Shown in pieces: positions 34,665-45,387 of a DNA stretch of 64,000 nucleotides. How positions within the stretch are numbered: position 1 is the first letter of the stretch; each line of letters begins with the position of its first letter. The position numbers and the translations under genes were made by a program. The DNA is taken from NCBI RefSeq assembly GCF_025766255.1, contig NW_026516717.1, positions 124,001-188,000 of the forward strand. The letters are read 5' to 3'. The DNA is from Zychaea mexicana (Eukaryota > Mucoromycota > Mucoromycetes > Mucorales > Lichtheimiaceae). Below the pieces are notes generated by a model. It worked only from the letters and a program-made list of their open reading frames with translations, was not told the origin of the DNA and ran no database searches.

Positions 34665-37293
34665 TGAGTATGTACAATAAGGTTATGGTGTGGGCCCTCG
34701 AACCTCCCGAGAATGTTATATATGTTGCGGTGGTTGAGCAAAACAAGAAAAAAGTAGAAACAAAACGGGTGCTCTTTTAGATATAAAACAATGGGGTAGA
34801 AAGGTAGAAATAAAAAATAATATAAAAAGAGGGAGAAAAATCAATCGTGGGGAGGGGAGGGAAAGGAAAGAGAGTAATGTATAATGTTGGGGTCAATGTA
34901 TGTCTTTATCGTTATAATCTTTCTTCGAGAGACTCTGTGTTGCTGTAGTAGTGAGGTCAATGACTGCTGCCTGTTTTTTTTTCAACTTGTCACCGGGCCA
35001 AGCGTGTGTGTGTGTATATAGATAGGTTGGTAGTCTACTACAAGTCGGCTTTACTACTCGTTTCGTCTTTCTTTTGTTGGAAACAGGTTCTTTTTTTGTC
35101 GAAGATTGGCTGTTGGGTGTTTTTATGGGTTGTTCTGTTTCTCTTTTTTTTTTTTGTTCTTTCCTTGGTTAAGCAAGTGAGCCCACAATTGCCCTTTTAT
35201 TCGTTTCTTTTTTGAGGGATTTGGTCAATTCGCAATTTGTAACCCGATATCCGCTGCTTATCGTATATAAAAACCGAAAAGGAAGAAGAGCACACCAAGC
35301 GGAGGGGGGGGATGACGCGAAAGAGGTTTGAGTGCAATAACGGAGTTCATCCATCTGTAGACCAATCACAGGTTCGGTTCGGCGAGCCTTCCGAAAGAGA
35401 GAGAGAGACGTGCCACGGTTATTCATGTTACTACTACTGTGTTGTAAGGCAAGCTTCACTCACTTTTGTTGAACTCTTTTCAGCGCCGCACGGCTTTCTT
35501 TTTCTATTGTGTGGCGCGTGATCATATGGGGTCCTGTTTACACCATTGCCGTCATCATTATCATCATTATTAACGGTTACCTGTTTTGTCTTATGGGCTG
35601 CGTAAGTTACAGTAAATATATGAAAAGATAAGCTTGTCTGGACATGCTACCGGATCACAACAATCCAAAGAGCGTGCCTTGTACAAAATGAAGCGCCAAT
35701 GTGGCATATGTATAAATATCAGCAACTGCTGTTGTTACCCGTCTATTGTGTGAGTCGTACAGAATGAAGTAGCGCATGTAAAGAATACAAAACTCTCCAG
35801 TCACCTGAATCAGCCATGTGCTGTTATTATTTGCTTTGGGCAGTTTTTACGCTCCTTGTCTGTTGTGATGTGTGCGACGTGTGTGTATGCTATTGTATTG
35901 GTTGTTGGGATAATGATGATTCAATTACACACGACTACATGCGCAAAATCATCATCATTATAAACTATCTATGTAAAAGCTCTTTAGCAAATGTCTACTA
36001 TAACATTTTGGAGGCTGTTGTCGTTGGCTCTGATGACAATCTTAGTGATACCTGAATAAGAAAGCTTAAATTCAAGAACGGACAAGGATGACGGTGGTAT
36101 ATCATATGCTTCTTTAAACCTGTAAAGGTACTTGCGGGCCGACTTTATCCGATCGATCAGCATTCCATTGAAATAAACTCTTTTAGAGGCCGTGATGCTT
36201 GTTCGAAATGATGTTTGCCAGATGTACCTATTTGTTCCACCATAGAGAAGTGGTGGATACCATATAATATTGCATTAAAAAAACAAGTCCTGTTATAATC
36301 AAAGCTATGATACTACTCTGTTATTGTATAGTTAGGAGCGAGGGACTTGAGTGAAAATGTACCCTGCTTTTTCGTTTGTGCAGTCTTCTAGCAAGTCCAA
36401 ATAGCATTTTTTTTTGGTAGCGACATATTTAGTTGTATTACTTTCTCCAATAAGTGCTTGATTGCTTGCTATACTCTGTGCATAGTTGTTATATTTTTGC
36501 TGCATTTTGCTCACTATATGTAGTTGCTACGCCGTGCCCGTATGCTGTATTGCATAGCAAAGGAATCTAAGCAATGTTTGATAGTTGTCTATCAGAGACG
36601 CTCACTGTTTTCCTTGTGACCTTCATCTATACCCTTCAGTCATCCGTTCGTCACCACGATCTTTCTTACATATAATAAACACGATAACTACTGTATTTTA
36701 CTTCTATCAATAGTCGATTTTACACGATAACAAATGAGGTCGAAATAAGTTCATGGCACCAGTGCAATGAAGTGAAGGCTTTTTGCAGTTACTGTAACCG
36801 GGAAAGACCGAGCAAATGCACTGCCTGTTACTGCTACCACTGGTATACAAACAAGACATATATGGTGATACCCTGACTACGCACGCGCTTGACTGCTGCG
36901 GTCAAAGACTCGTGATCGATGTTAACTTTTCGACATGCATTATGGCCTGTTAGCTTGACTATGGCAAACATCACGGTATTTGAACGAGGCAAAGAAAAAA
37001 AGCAATGCAGCGCTTATTGACAGCGACCGATAATATAACAAGAGATGCTCTCAGAACAACACCACATGCTAGTAGGAACTGATTCAATATTGGGTTTTTT
37101 TCTAGTAAGCATTTTCCATCTTGGAAACAACTGCCCTGGAGAAGAGAAGTTTGAATCAATCAGGATCCCCTAATTTGGACGTATTTCTTAGGAACTCCGA
37201 CGGAAGTTTGGATTGAGTAAAAAAAAAATTTGTCCTGTCAACTTTTTCTTCTGTACTTGTTCGATCGTCACCAACAACCAACAATCATAAATC
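34665..37293. other. 2.6-kb spacer between RasGEF and lysyl-tRNA synthetase genes
   Basis: Divergent start codons, so both promoters lie here. Poly-T and CT-rich stretches near 34970-35220; otherwise unremarkable. No open frame above about 100 codons and no coding signal recognised. Confidence 0.55.
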
Positions 37294-39418
37294 ATGTCGG
37301 GTACTGACGCTGCCGCAGCAGCTGCTGCTGTTAATGAGAAGAATCTCCAAAAAGACCCCGTCACGGGTGAAATGATCTCCAAATCGTACGTCAATTGACA
37401 AATTTTGATTTTATCGTACCCTTGACATAACCTTTGTATAAAAAAAATAACACTGTTAGGGAGATGAAGAGACGTCAAAAGCAGCGTGAAAAGGAAGCAC
37501 AAAAGGCTGCCAAGGCTGCCAGCGCACCCAAGACTACTGAAAAGGCCAAGAGTGCCGAAGAAGGCGAAGAAGAGCTCAACCCTAACGTAAATAATGAAGA
37601 GATAGGAGGGGGGGGATGATAATCTATAAACTGGAGAAGAGGAGGACTTTACTAATTTCTTGTGTGTCTGTTCTCCAGCAATACTTTGAGCTCCGTAGCA
37701 AGACGATCCAAGCTCATCGCGAGGATCAAAGCCCCAACCCTTACCCTCACAAATTCCAAGTTGAGCTGTCAATCCCTGAGTTCATTGCAAAGTACAGCAA
37801 GATCGAGACCGGCGAGCGTCTGGACAACGAAGTCGTCACCGTTGCCGGCCGTATCCACAACAAGCGTGCTTCGGGTGCTAAGCTCCGTTTCTACGATTTG
37901 CACGGCGACGGCGTCAAGATCCAGATCATGGCTTCGGCACAAGACAACGAGGGCGACGACTACACGCAGATCCACGATTTGCTGCGTCGTGGCGATGTCG
38001 CCGGTGTCCGCGGTGTTCCCGGCAAGACCAAGCGTGGCGAATTGTCCATCTTCCCCAAGCAAGTCCAGCTCTTGTCGCCTTGCTTGCGCATGTTGCCCAA
38101 GGCCCACTATGGTTTCAAGGACCAAGAGTTGCGATACCGTCAGCGTTACTTGGACTTGATCATGAACAACTTTGTCCGTGACAAGTTTGTGACCCGTTCC
38201 AAGATCATCTCGTACCTCCGTTCGTTCTTGGACGAGCGCGATTTCTTGGAAGTCGAAACCCCCATGATGAACATGATTGCCGGTGGTGCTACTGCCAAGC
38301 CCTTCGTCACCCACCACAACGACTTGCACTTGGACATGTTTATGCGTGTTGCTCCCGAGTTGTATTTGAAGATGTTGACTGTTGGCGGTTTGGATCGTGT
38401 CTATGAAATCGGTCGTCAGTTCCGTAACGAGGGCATTGATTTGACCCACAACCCCGAATTCACCACCTGCGAATTCTACTGGGCTTATGCTGATATGTAC
38501 GATGTCATGAACTTGACTGAAGAGCTGCTCTCCGGCATGGTCAAGAAGTTGTTCGGTACTTATAAGATCCAATACCACCCCGAAGGTCCCGAAGGCCCTG
38601 CCATGGATTTGGATTTCACTCCTCCTTTCCGTCGCGTCGACATGATTGAAACTTTGGAAGAAAAGCTCAACGTCAAGTTCCCTCCTTCCGAGGAACTCCA
38701 CACCGATGAGACCAACAAGTTCTTGTCGGACCTTTGCACTAAGAACAACGTCGACTGCTCTGCTCCACGCACCAACGCTCGTATGCTTGATAAGGTAAGA
38801 AGGCGATCAGCGTTCGCTGGGGGGGGGTTTGGGCGGGAGAGAGAAAGTAATACCAAAGGGATTTTTGGGAGTGAGCATGAGACTAACGGATTTTGATTAT
38901 ATAGCTCGTTGGCGAATATATCGAAAACACCTGCATTTCTCCCACCTTCATCATGCGCCACCCCATGATGATGTCGCCCCTGGCCAAGAAGGATCGTGAG
39001 CGACCTGGTCTTTGCGAGCGTTTCGAATGTTTCGTTGCCACCAAGGAAATCTGCAATGCATACACCGAGTTGAACGATCCCTTCGATCAGCGTGAACGTT
39101 TTGCTCAGCAGGCCAAGGACAAGGCTGCTGGTGACGATGAAGCCCAGATGATTGACGAGAACTTCTGTCAGGCCCTTGAATACGGTCTGCCACCTACCGG
39201 TGGTTGGGGTATGGGTCTGGATCGTCTTGCCATGTTCTTGACCAACTCGAACAACATTAAGGTAAATTTGACAGGAGGAAAAGGACTGCTGTAAAATTAT
39301 GAGGACCTCAGGCGATCATGGTTGACTAAATACTGCTTTTCTCTTATTTTTTTATTACCCTCGCGTTTTACAGGAGGTTCTGCTATTCCCTGCCATGAAG
39401 CCCGAAGAAAACAACTAA
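37294..39418 (+). CDS. KRS1: Lysyl-tRNA synthetase, cytosolic class IIb
   Basis: Charges tRNA-Lys. Five exons: 37294-37385, 37460-37586, 37679-38794, 38905-39261, 39374-39418; 578 residues, normal for fungal cytosolic enzymes. The N-terminal extension is Ala/Lys-rich ([18 protein letters not shown]), a tRNA-binding helix of eukaryotic KRS. The OB-fold anticodon-binding domain includes [20 protein letters not shown]. Class II motif 2 is [20 protein letters not shown], followed by [15 protein letters not shown]. Motif 3 is [20 protein letters not shown]. It ends [11 protein letters not shown], lacking a PTS or organelle signal. Codon usage is biased to C/G third positions, as for a highly expressed gene. 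An AATAAA-type signal lies about 25 bp after the stop. Confidence 0.97.
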
Positions 39419-39589
39419 AATATGTTCTTAAATGGTTTTTGGTAATAAATTCGTAAATAGTATCTTACAATCATATAGCGTCTCTTATAGGGTGTAAAGG
39501 TGCGGTATGCATGTAGCATGGGCTAAAAAGACAGGAAAAATGAAAGTGCAACAATGGGGGAACTGGGATTCTCTTGGAAGATGTCACGT

Positions 39590-40018
39590 AGGAGTACTTT
39601 TCGTCACTTTTGGGTTTAATAGCGAACTGCTGGTCAGCTCAGATCATCCCAACCTTTTCATATGCGAATGCGTGCTACAAAGTCAGCAAAGTTGCCGTGG
39701 TATAGGTCACTTCCGTAATGGCCCAACTAAATGCAGACGTATTAATTTAATGCATTTTTCCCCAGCTTCCTTCCTTCTATACAAGCCTGGATCACGCGGC
39801 ACCGAGCCTGTCAACATGTTTGACAGAAGGATTGGCTGAGCCAATGTAGTGTCTGAGTATAATAGCGTATCCAAATATCGAGTGCTATGCAACAAGCGAA
39901 GAGCTTAGTGTGGTGTTACTGACAAATTTAATAAAGGAGGAAAGGAAATTGAAAGCTCAGAACGATCGCACAGTATGAAAAGAAGCAACCAAATTCTGGA
40001 ATATCGCGTGTGATATGA
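39590..40018 (+). pseudogene. Decayed tandem copy of the neighbouring short-chain dehydrogenase (second half only)
   Basis: Long stretches match exon 2 of the intact gene at 41016-41577. The piece at 39673-39730 matches its active-site region (still encoding YKVSK followed by a TAATGGCCCA block), 39845-39920 matches the GTGTCCGAGG...GCAAGCGA segment, and 39935-40010 matches the 3' end (GAAGCAACCAA...TTCTGGAAT...CGCGTGTGATAT). Frameshifts, stops and gaps break the frame, and nothing corresponding to exon 1 (the cofactor-binding half) is found. It is in the same orientation as the intact gene and about 1.5 kb upstream of the homologous segment, fitting an old tandem duplication. Confidence 0.8.
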
Positions 40019-40521
40019 GTTTCGTTTAACAGCGAGATAGTAGTAGTAGAAAAAGCCAGTGTAGTTTTAAAGTCTGATGTAGCATCATGGTGATATGATT
40101 ACGCTATTTTTAAGCATATTTATCTTCATATCTCACGTAATGCTTGTGATACACATCACTACTTTTATCTGTGTACAGTAATAGTAATAATTTAGCCTTG
40201 GTTCTATAAGTCATATTTAGGCTTTTGTGTTAGACTCGATCTGTCTTTGAAATTGAGCGGATACACAGAAAGTTACACATTGTTTTATTTTCAACATGCA
40301 GAGAATATTTATTGGTAGTGGACAATGCTAAAAACATTGCTCACCGTTATGGAAAGCCTCGTCAACTTACCTAAGCTGTCGTCGTGTAACACTTGACTGC
40401 CGAAATTTACTTTAATAGCAGTATCTGAATGATACAATTTCTCGGCTTGCCATCTATTTCTTCACACATTCCAGTCTCCGGAGAGAAATAACTACCACTA
40501 CATATACAATAATTCATAAAT
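40019..40521. other. Spacer upstream of the short-chain dehydrogenase gene
   Basis: AT-rich, with no open frame of note. It presumably contains the promoter of the SDR gene. Confidence 0.45.
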
Positions 40522-41577
40522 ATGTCAAAAACTATATTCATTACAGGCGGATCAAGTGGGCTAGGCCGAACAGCAGCTAAACGTTTCCTATCCGAAGGCT
40601 ACACGGTGGTAATTACAGGCAGAACCAAAACCAAGCTTAAAGAGGCTGTGCAATGGATCCAGCCTTCTACTGATGGTCAAAAGCGCTTGCATACAATCAC
40701 TTTGGATTTGGAAAGCCTATCATCTATCCGTGATGCCGTGGAAGCCTTCAAAGCACTGGGCTTGCCAACGCTTGACATTCTGATCAATAATGCTGGTCGC
40801 ATGACTCCTAGTCTCGAGTATACCGCAGAAACTGACAAAGTAGAAAAAACAATCTTTACAAATGCAATTGGACCTTGGTAAGCGATAAAACGTCTTGAGT
40901 GGAATATTACAATATGGAAGCATTCGGTTTTACTGACATCTTTTGTCGTTGTTGCTATTTCTCTTTTATTCTGTATATATTACTTATCGCGCTACTAACG
41001 TCTTTCCTATCTTAGGTACCTGACCATGTTATTAAAACCATTAATTCCACCAGGCGGCCGTATATTCTTTGTCACTTCCGATTTTCACAACCCCAACCCT
41101 CCTCCCGGCAGCGTATTTATGGCCCATCTCAACACCGATTTACTGATCAAGCCAGATCTGCTCGATCTTTTGGATGGGAAAAAGGCAAAATACAACTCAC
41201 TTGCATACTACAAGGTCAGCAAGCTTGCCGTGCTCTGGATTGCTTATGTAATGGCCCAGCAATACCCAGAGTTGTCGATCAACGCGTTTTGTCCTGGTTT
41301 TCTTCCTTCGACAGGATTAAGTCGTGACGAGCCGAAACTTGTTGGTGTATTCATCAAGTTGTTTGGCAGTATCACGGGTAAAGGAGTGTCCGAGGAAGAT
41401 GGCGTGTCCAAGATCGTGTATTATGTGGCAAGCGAGGAACTCAAGGGCGTCACTGGCGAGTACTTTAAGGACGGAAAAAAGGAGGAAAGCTCAGAGCGTT
41501 CGCACAATATGGAAGAAGCAACCAAGTTCTGGAATCTCGCGTGTGATATTTGTAAAATTCCAGAGTTTGCTTTGTAG
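40522..41577 (+). CDS. Short-chain dehydrogenase/reductase (classical SDR)
   Basis: NAD(P)H-dependent oxidoreductase; substrate unknown, retinol-dehydrogenase/WWOX-like in layout. Two exons, 40522-40877 and 41016-41577; 305 residues. The glycine-rich cofactor motif is TGGSSGLGRTAAK (about residues 8-20), and TGRTKTKL follows the second strand, which favours NADP(H). The structural NNAG motif is in LDILINNAGRM. The catalytic Ser lies in IFFVTSDF and the YxxxK pair in AYYKVSKLAVLW. CPGFLPSTGLSR is the usual PG motif. The intron interrupts a Trp codon, has a CTAAC branch site and a TAG acceptor. A broken copy of its second half lies just upstream. Confidence 0.92.
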
Positions 41578-41703
41578 TAATTTATCGCTGTCTAATATAT
41601 CATAGCTCTTCGTATTCATGTACTTCACGGACTCAATTGTGATAGCAGTACCAGCAAACATGCAGATATACATTGAGCACATATCGCCATTAAACAGCAG
41701 CGT

Positions 41704-41835
41704 TCACTTTGTGAAACTCGTAAACAATACATAATGGAAACCACTCAATTCATTGCTAGCATTGGAAACGTACAGTAACACAAAAAATAGTAGCAGAGCC
41801 AGCATCAACCCACAGCCCCACAGCCGCAGCATCAT
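41704..41835 (-). CDS. Possible small single-pass membrane protein
   Basis: A 43-residue frame from the double ATG at 41835, starting MMLRLWGCGLMLALLLFF: a compact transmembrane helix flanked by Arg and followed by a short polar tail ending SFTK. The frame stays open upstream to about 41934 (with VLYYLSVSPKAVSEYSEIKK) but without an ATG, so an upstream exon could exist. It lies between the SDR and Dia2-like genes, antisense to the leader of the latter. No family recognised; it may be a chance ORF. Confidence 0.25.
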   Translation of the reverse strand: MMLRLWGCGLMLALLLFFVLLYVSNASNELSGFHYVLFTSFTK

Positions 41836-41948
41836 GCTTTTTTTGATCTCGCTGTACTCGGATACGGCTTTAGGTGACACACTCAAGTAGTATAGTACTT
41901 TTCTCTCTCCTTTTCCTTCTTCTTGTTTTTCCAAATATATATTATCAA

Positions 41949-44171
41949 ATGGCGAATTTTGGTGGTGTCCACAATCCAGAACACATGCCCTGGCTCAAGC
42001 ACTATAATGATGGCAGCGAAGCACTCAATCGACATGACTATGACGACGCCATTTCGCAAACCACCATGGCGGTCGAAGCCTTCCAATCCATGCAGTATGT
42101 AGCAATCCTCGACGTACGCGCCGAAGCCTACGGTAATAAAGGTGACTATGAACGAGCACTTGAAGACGCCCGAGAAATGATCCATTATGCGCCACATTCA
42201 CCGCTCGGATACCTCCGCGCAGGCGATTTGTATACGATGCAGAGCAACTATGGCGAAGCTATAGATATTTATGCCTTTGGTCTATATTCTGTCGAACCAT
42301 CATCACTTCCAGAACAACAACAACAACAATATGAACTGATCCTAAGAAAGAAACAAGAGGCAGAACAGAAACAGTATCAGCGGTTGGATTTAATGCGCGT
42401 TTTACCATTCGATGTTATTTCAATCATTTTGCAAGAGCTGACACTAGAGGAGTGGATGGCGTGTATGGATGTTTGTGTGCAGTGGAGAGAACTTGTTCCA
42501 CGATGTCTTGCTTGTCGTCATTTGGACATCATGTTTTGGGGCTGTGATAAGCGGCAGGATGAACACGTCACGAGATTGATGGGATCTCATATTCAGTCGA
42601 TTGCGCTAGCCAACGTTACGTCGTTTAATGCAACGCGGTCTGCTATAGAAGTGATAATGAATCGATGTCAAAGTATTCGTAGTCTCGGTAAGCCAAGAAA
42701 GAAAAGTTACACCGCATTTATGAGTCAATACTGAATAAAACGGTCGGGTGATGAATGGGGGGATATACGTCTAGAATTTCAGATGTGTCAAATCACCATG
42801 GATGATGTCTGGCCCGCACTACGACGCGTTGGATATCATTTGACAAACCTACGAATCAACGTGGCGCCCTCGAGCGACGTTACCATCGACGCATTGTTAA
42901 AACTATGTCCAAACGTGTCCTCATTCACGTTTCATGCTCCATCACCACACTCAAGAACAACCGTGCATTCTACTACCCAAAGTTCAGCAGCAACAAACGT
43001 ATCCGACAGTAGCCTCCTTTCTATCACCTATCTTTCAGTAGACGTCAGCCGCTACATGCTTTTAATAGAATCCCTGTTATGCCGATGCCCAAAACTACGT
43101 TGCTTAATTATACCTTTTCGGCCCGAGGATAGCCGACAACTGGTTACCCCTGAAAAAGTGTTGGACCTCTGCCCAGATCTAGAATACTTTGATTTGCATG
43201 CATCCTTGCCGCAAGATACTTATGCATCTCCACCGGAAAAAAATCAAAAACGGCAAGCTTTATTCAGCACTATCACTAGTAATACTGGCAGCATCATTCC
43301 AACCACTATTAATACAACAACGACAACGGGTAATCGTGATAACGAAGAACATCATTTACGAGAGCTATACATTGCCGATCTGCACGGATATACGGGTAAC
43401 GATTTCATGCCAGTGCTAGAACGTACACGAAACCATCTCGAACGACTGCATATAGGTGTAGGTGCGGGTGATGTGATCCTTATGGATGAATGGTCAGGGC
43501 TTGCAGGACTCCAATTCAGCAAACTACAATCGTTTCACTGCTCTATAGCATGCAGCACAGTCTTTTTCAGCTCCATGTTTCGACACTGTCCGGTACTTGT
43601 GGATCTAGAATTCTTTAATGTCGCTGTTATTGACGATGTTTTTGACGCGATCGTCAGCGCTGGCAGTTTACAGCGACTTTCTTTTTCATATTGCCATGGT
43701 ATCACCGAAGCAGGCTTCTTACAATTCATCCGCCATCATGCTACCGCGTTACAAGAAATCGAATTGACACAATGTAGAGCTGTCGGTGACGATTTGTTGG
43801 AAGCCATTGCCGAAACTAACAGCCGATCTTTACGGATTCTTCGGCTGGTAGATAATCCTCGCGTCACACCGAATGGGTTGTTGATGCTCGTTCAAGGGCT
43901 GGTACGAGCGCCTGCTGCCCATCTCCATACGCTGGTCATGAAATATATGCATTCTGTCACTGCAATGGTACTCCGTGCCGTCCGTGATTTATCGAGTCTT
44001 AAAACACTTGATATATCCGGATCATCCAGTGTCACTGATAACGCGATCCATATGGTTGTAGATCAGAACCCGCAGCTACGCCATTTAACCATCAGTAATT
44101 GTACAATGATCACTCAGTCAGCCATTGAGCATGCTAGAGAAAGCCATGTTACTCATGTTGTCGCTGAATGA
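41949..44171 (+). CDS. TPR - F-box - LRR protein of the Dia2/Pof3 type
   Basis: Yeast Dia2 and fission yeast Pof3 are SCF substrate adaptors with this exact domain order, acting at replication forks and in genome stability. Two exons, 41949-42687 and 42775-44171; 711 residues. TPR repeats occupy about residues 15-115 (NDGSEALNRHDYDDAISQTT, then AEAYGNKGDYERALEDA). A Gln-rich coiled linker precedes the F-box at about 150-186 (RVLPFDVISIILQELTLEEW). Leucine-rich repeats fill the remainder, with consensus pieces such as GSLQRLSFSYCHGITEAG, LQEIELTQCRAVGDD and LKTLDISGSSSVTDNAIHMV. The acceptor was chosen at the TAG before AATTTCAG, because the next AG breaks phase. It is convergent with the next gene at a gap of 49 bp. 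The Dia2/Pof3 orthology is inferred from architecture. Confidence 0.85.
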
Positions 44172-44220
44172 TAATAAATAATGTTACATTTGTTTTATTC
44201 TTATAAGATATTAATATTTA

Positions 44221-45010
44221 TTACTTGTTAGTAGTAGCTTTTATAGTAGAAGGATCGTCTCGTAGTACGAGAGGAATAGGGTGGTTATGGTCATGACTGT
44301 TATTGGTATTTTGTTTGGTAAAATAGTAGGGTGATGAAGGATGCCATGAAGACGGGTGAGGGAAAGCAGGCGGGGTAGCTGTGCTGTTGATCGATTTCGA
44401 CGACCTATTAGTGTTGTTTGGAAGTGGTGCAGGCAAATCCAACCCTTCTGCCCAGAAATCTTGATGATGTTGCCAGTGTACACTGAATGCATTGGGTGGT
44501 GGCATGTGTGGTAAGAATGAAAGAATCAAATATGCGAGGCCAATGGTAAAGCTGAAAATGGAGACAATGACATTGAATGCCTTGTCGCACATGACAAGGC
44601 AGCCCAAACTATATCACAGTTATTTTTCAGTCATGGTAACAGAATTTTTGAATTGATGGTGGTGTGCAAGAAAAACTTACAATAAAAAGAGCAAGCCTCG
44701 GCCTTGGTGTACACCAAGAAACCCGAAATAGATCTGTGTCAAAGCAAATGTCCTACACTCGTTGACGACTAGCAGGATACTCATGGTACTGAATTGCATA
44801 TGTAAGTTTCCCACTGTTTAGTTTCAGGTAAGAAAAAGTTATGCATGCGTGTATACTTTACCAACAATAGACAACTTGAATGATCTCGCCCAGAGTTCCA
44901 TCAATGCTTTTAACGATAGCAGCTGTAAAGACAAGGATATAGAGAACGATATTGATGATGTTGATACTGAGGCAAATAAGGTTCTCGACCTTTGCCCGAG
45001 ATATTCGCAT
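44221..45010 (-). CDS. COPI-associated / Golgi multi-pass membrane protein
   Basis: Three exons, 45010-44862, 44788-44681, 44608-44221; 214 residues. About four hydrophobic segments: LSINIINIVLYILVFTAAIV, VYCTMSILLVVNE, YFGFLGVHQGRGLLFLFLGC, and VIVSIFSFTIGLAYLILSF. The YFGFL...GRGLLFLFLG stretch is the hallmark of the COPI-associated protein family and related Tvp-like Golgi proteins. The C-terminal 90 residues are Pro/Asn/His rich, cytosolic and without a domain. The start is the first ATG compatible with the basic N-terminus MRISRAKVENL. Function in yeast relatives is poorly defined (Golgi vesicle membranes). Confidence 0.72.
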
Positions 45011-45387
45011 ATAGAATTTTGACAAAGGAGGTAGAAAAATAAAAGGTTTTCTTGTCTTGGTTTTGGATCAAATGCCAACCCAACAACCTTCTATCTAATC
45101 CTTCCAACACTTTGCTCGGATAATTTCTAGTTCTTTTTGCAATCAGAAAAAATATATATTACAAGGGATATTGTGTTTAGACAAACTCCAAACAAGGAGG
45201 AAGAAAAATGGTGAGAAAAAGAATATTACACACGGAGATAGATAGATTAGAAGAATGTAGAATGGATGGAATGAGGGGAGTTAAGCGGAAGTAAGAAAAG
45301 TGGAGACGTATTCACGAGGACGGAGCAATGATGTTATTGTGATGGGATGGATAACTATGATGATGCGTGATGTTGATGAGGAAAGGA
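45011..45387. other. Spacer between COPI-associated and vezatin-like genes
   Basis: 377 bp, purine-rich in the middle. It holds the promoter of the COPI-associated gene and the 3' end of the vezatin-like gene. No other feature. Confidence 0.45.

Noticed and set aside
37769..38701. 310-codon open frame antisense to lysyl-tRNA synthetase
   Set aside because: It is the reverse-strand shadow of a conserved, codon-biased exon; its protein has no domain and the sense frame is certain.
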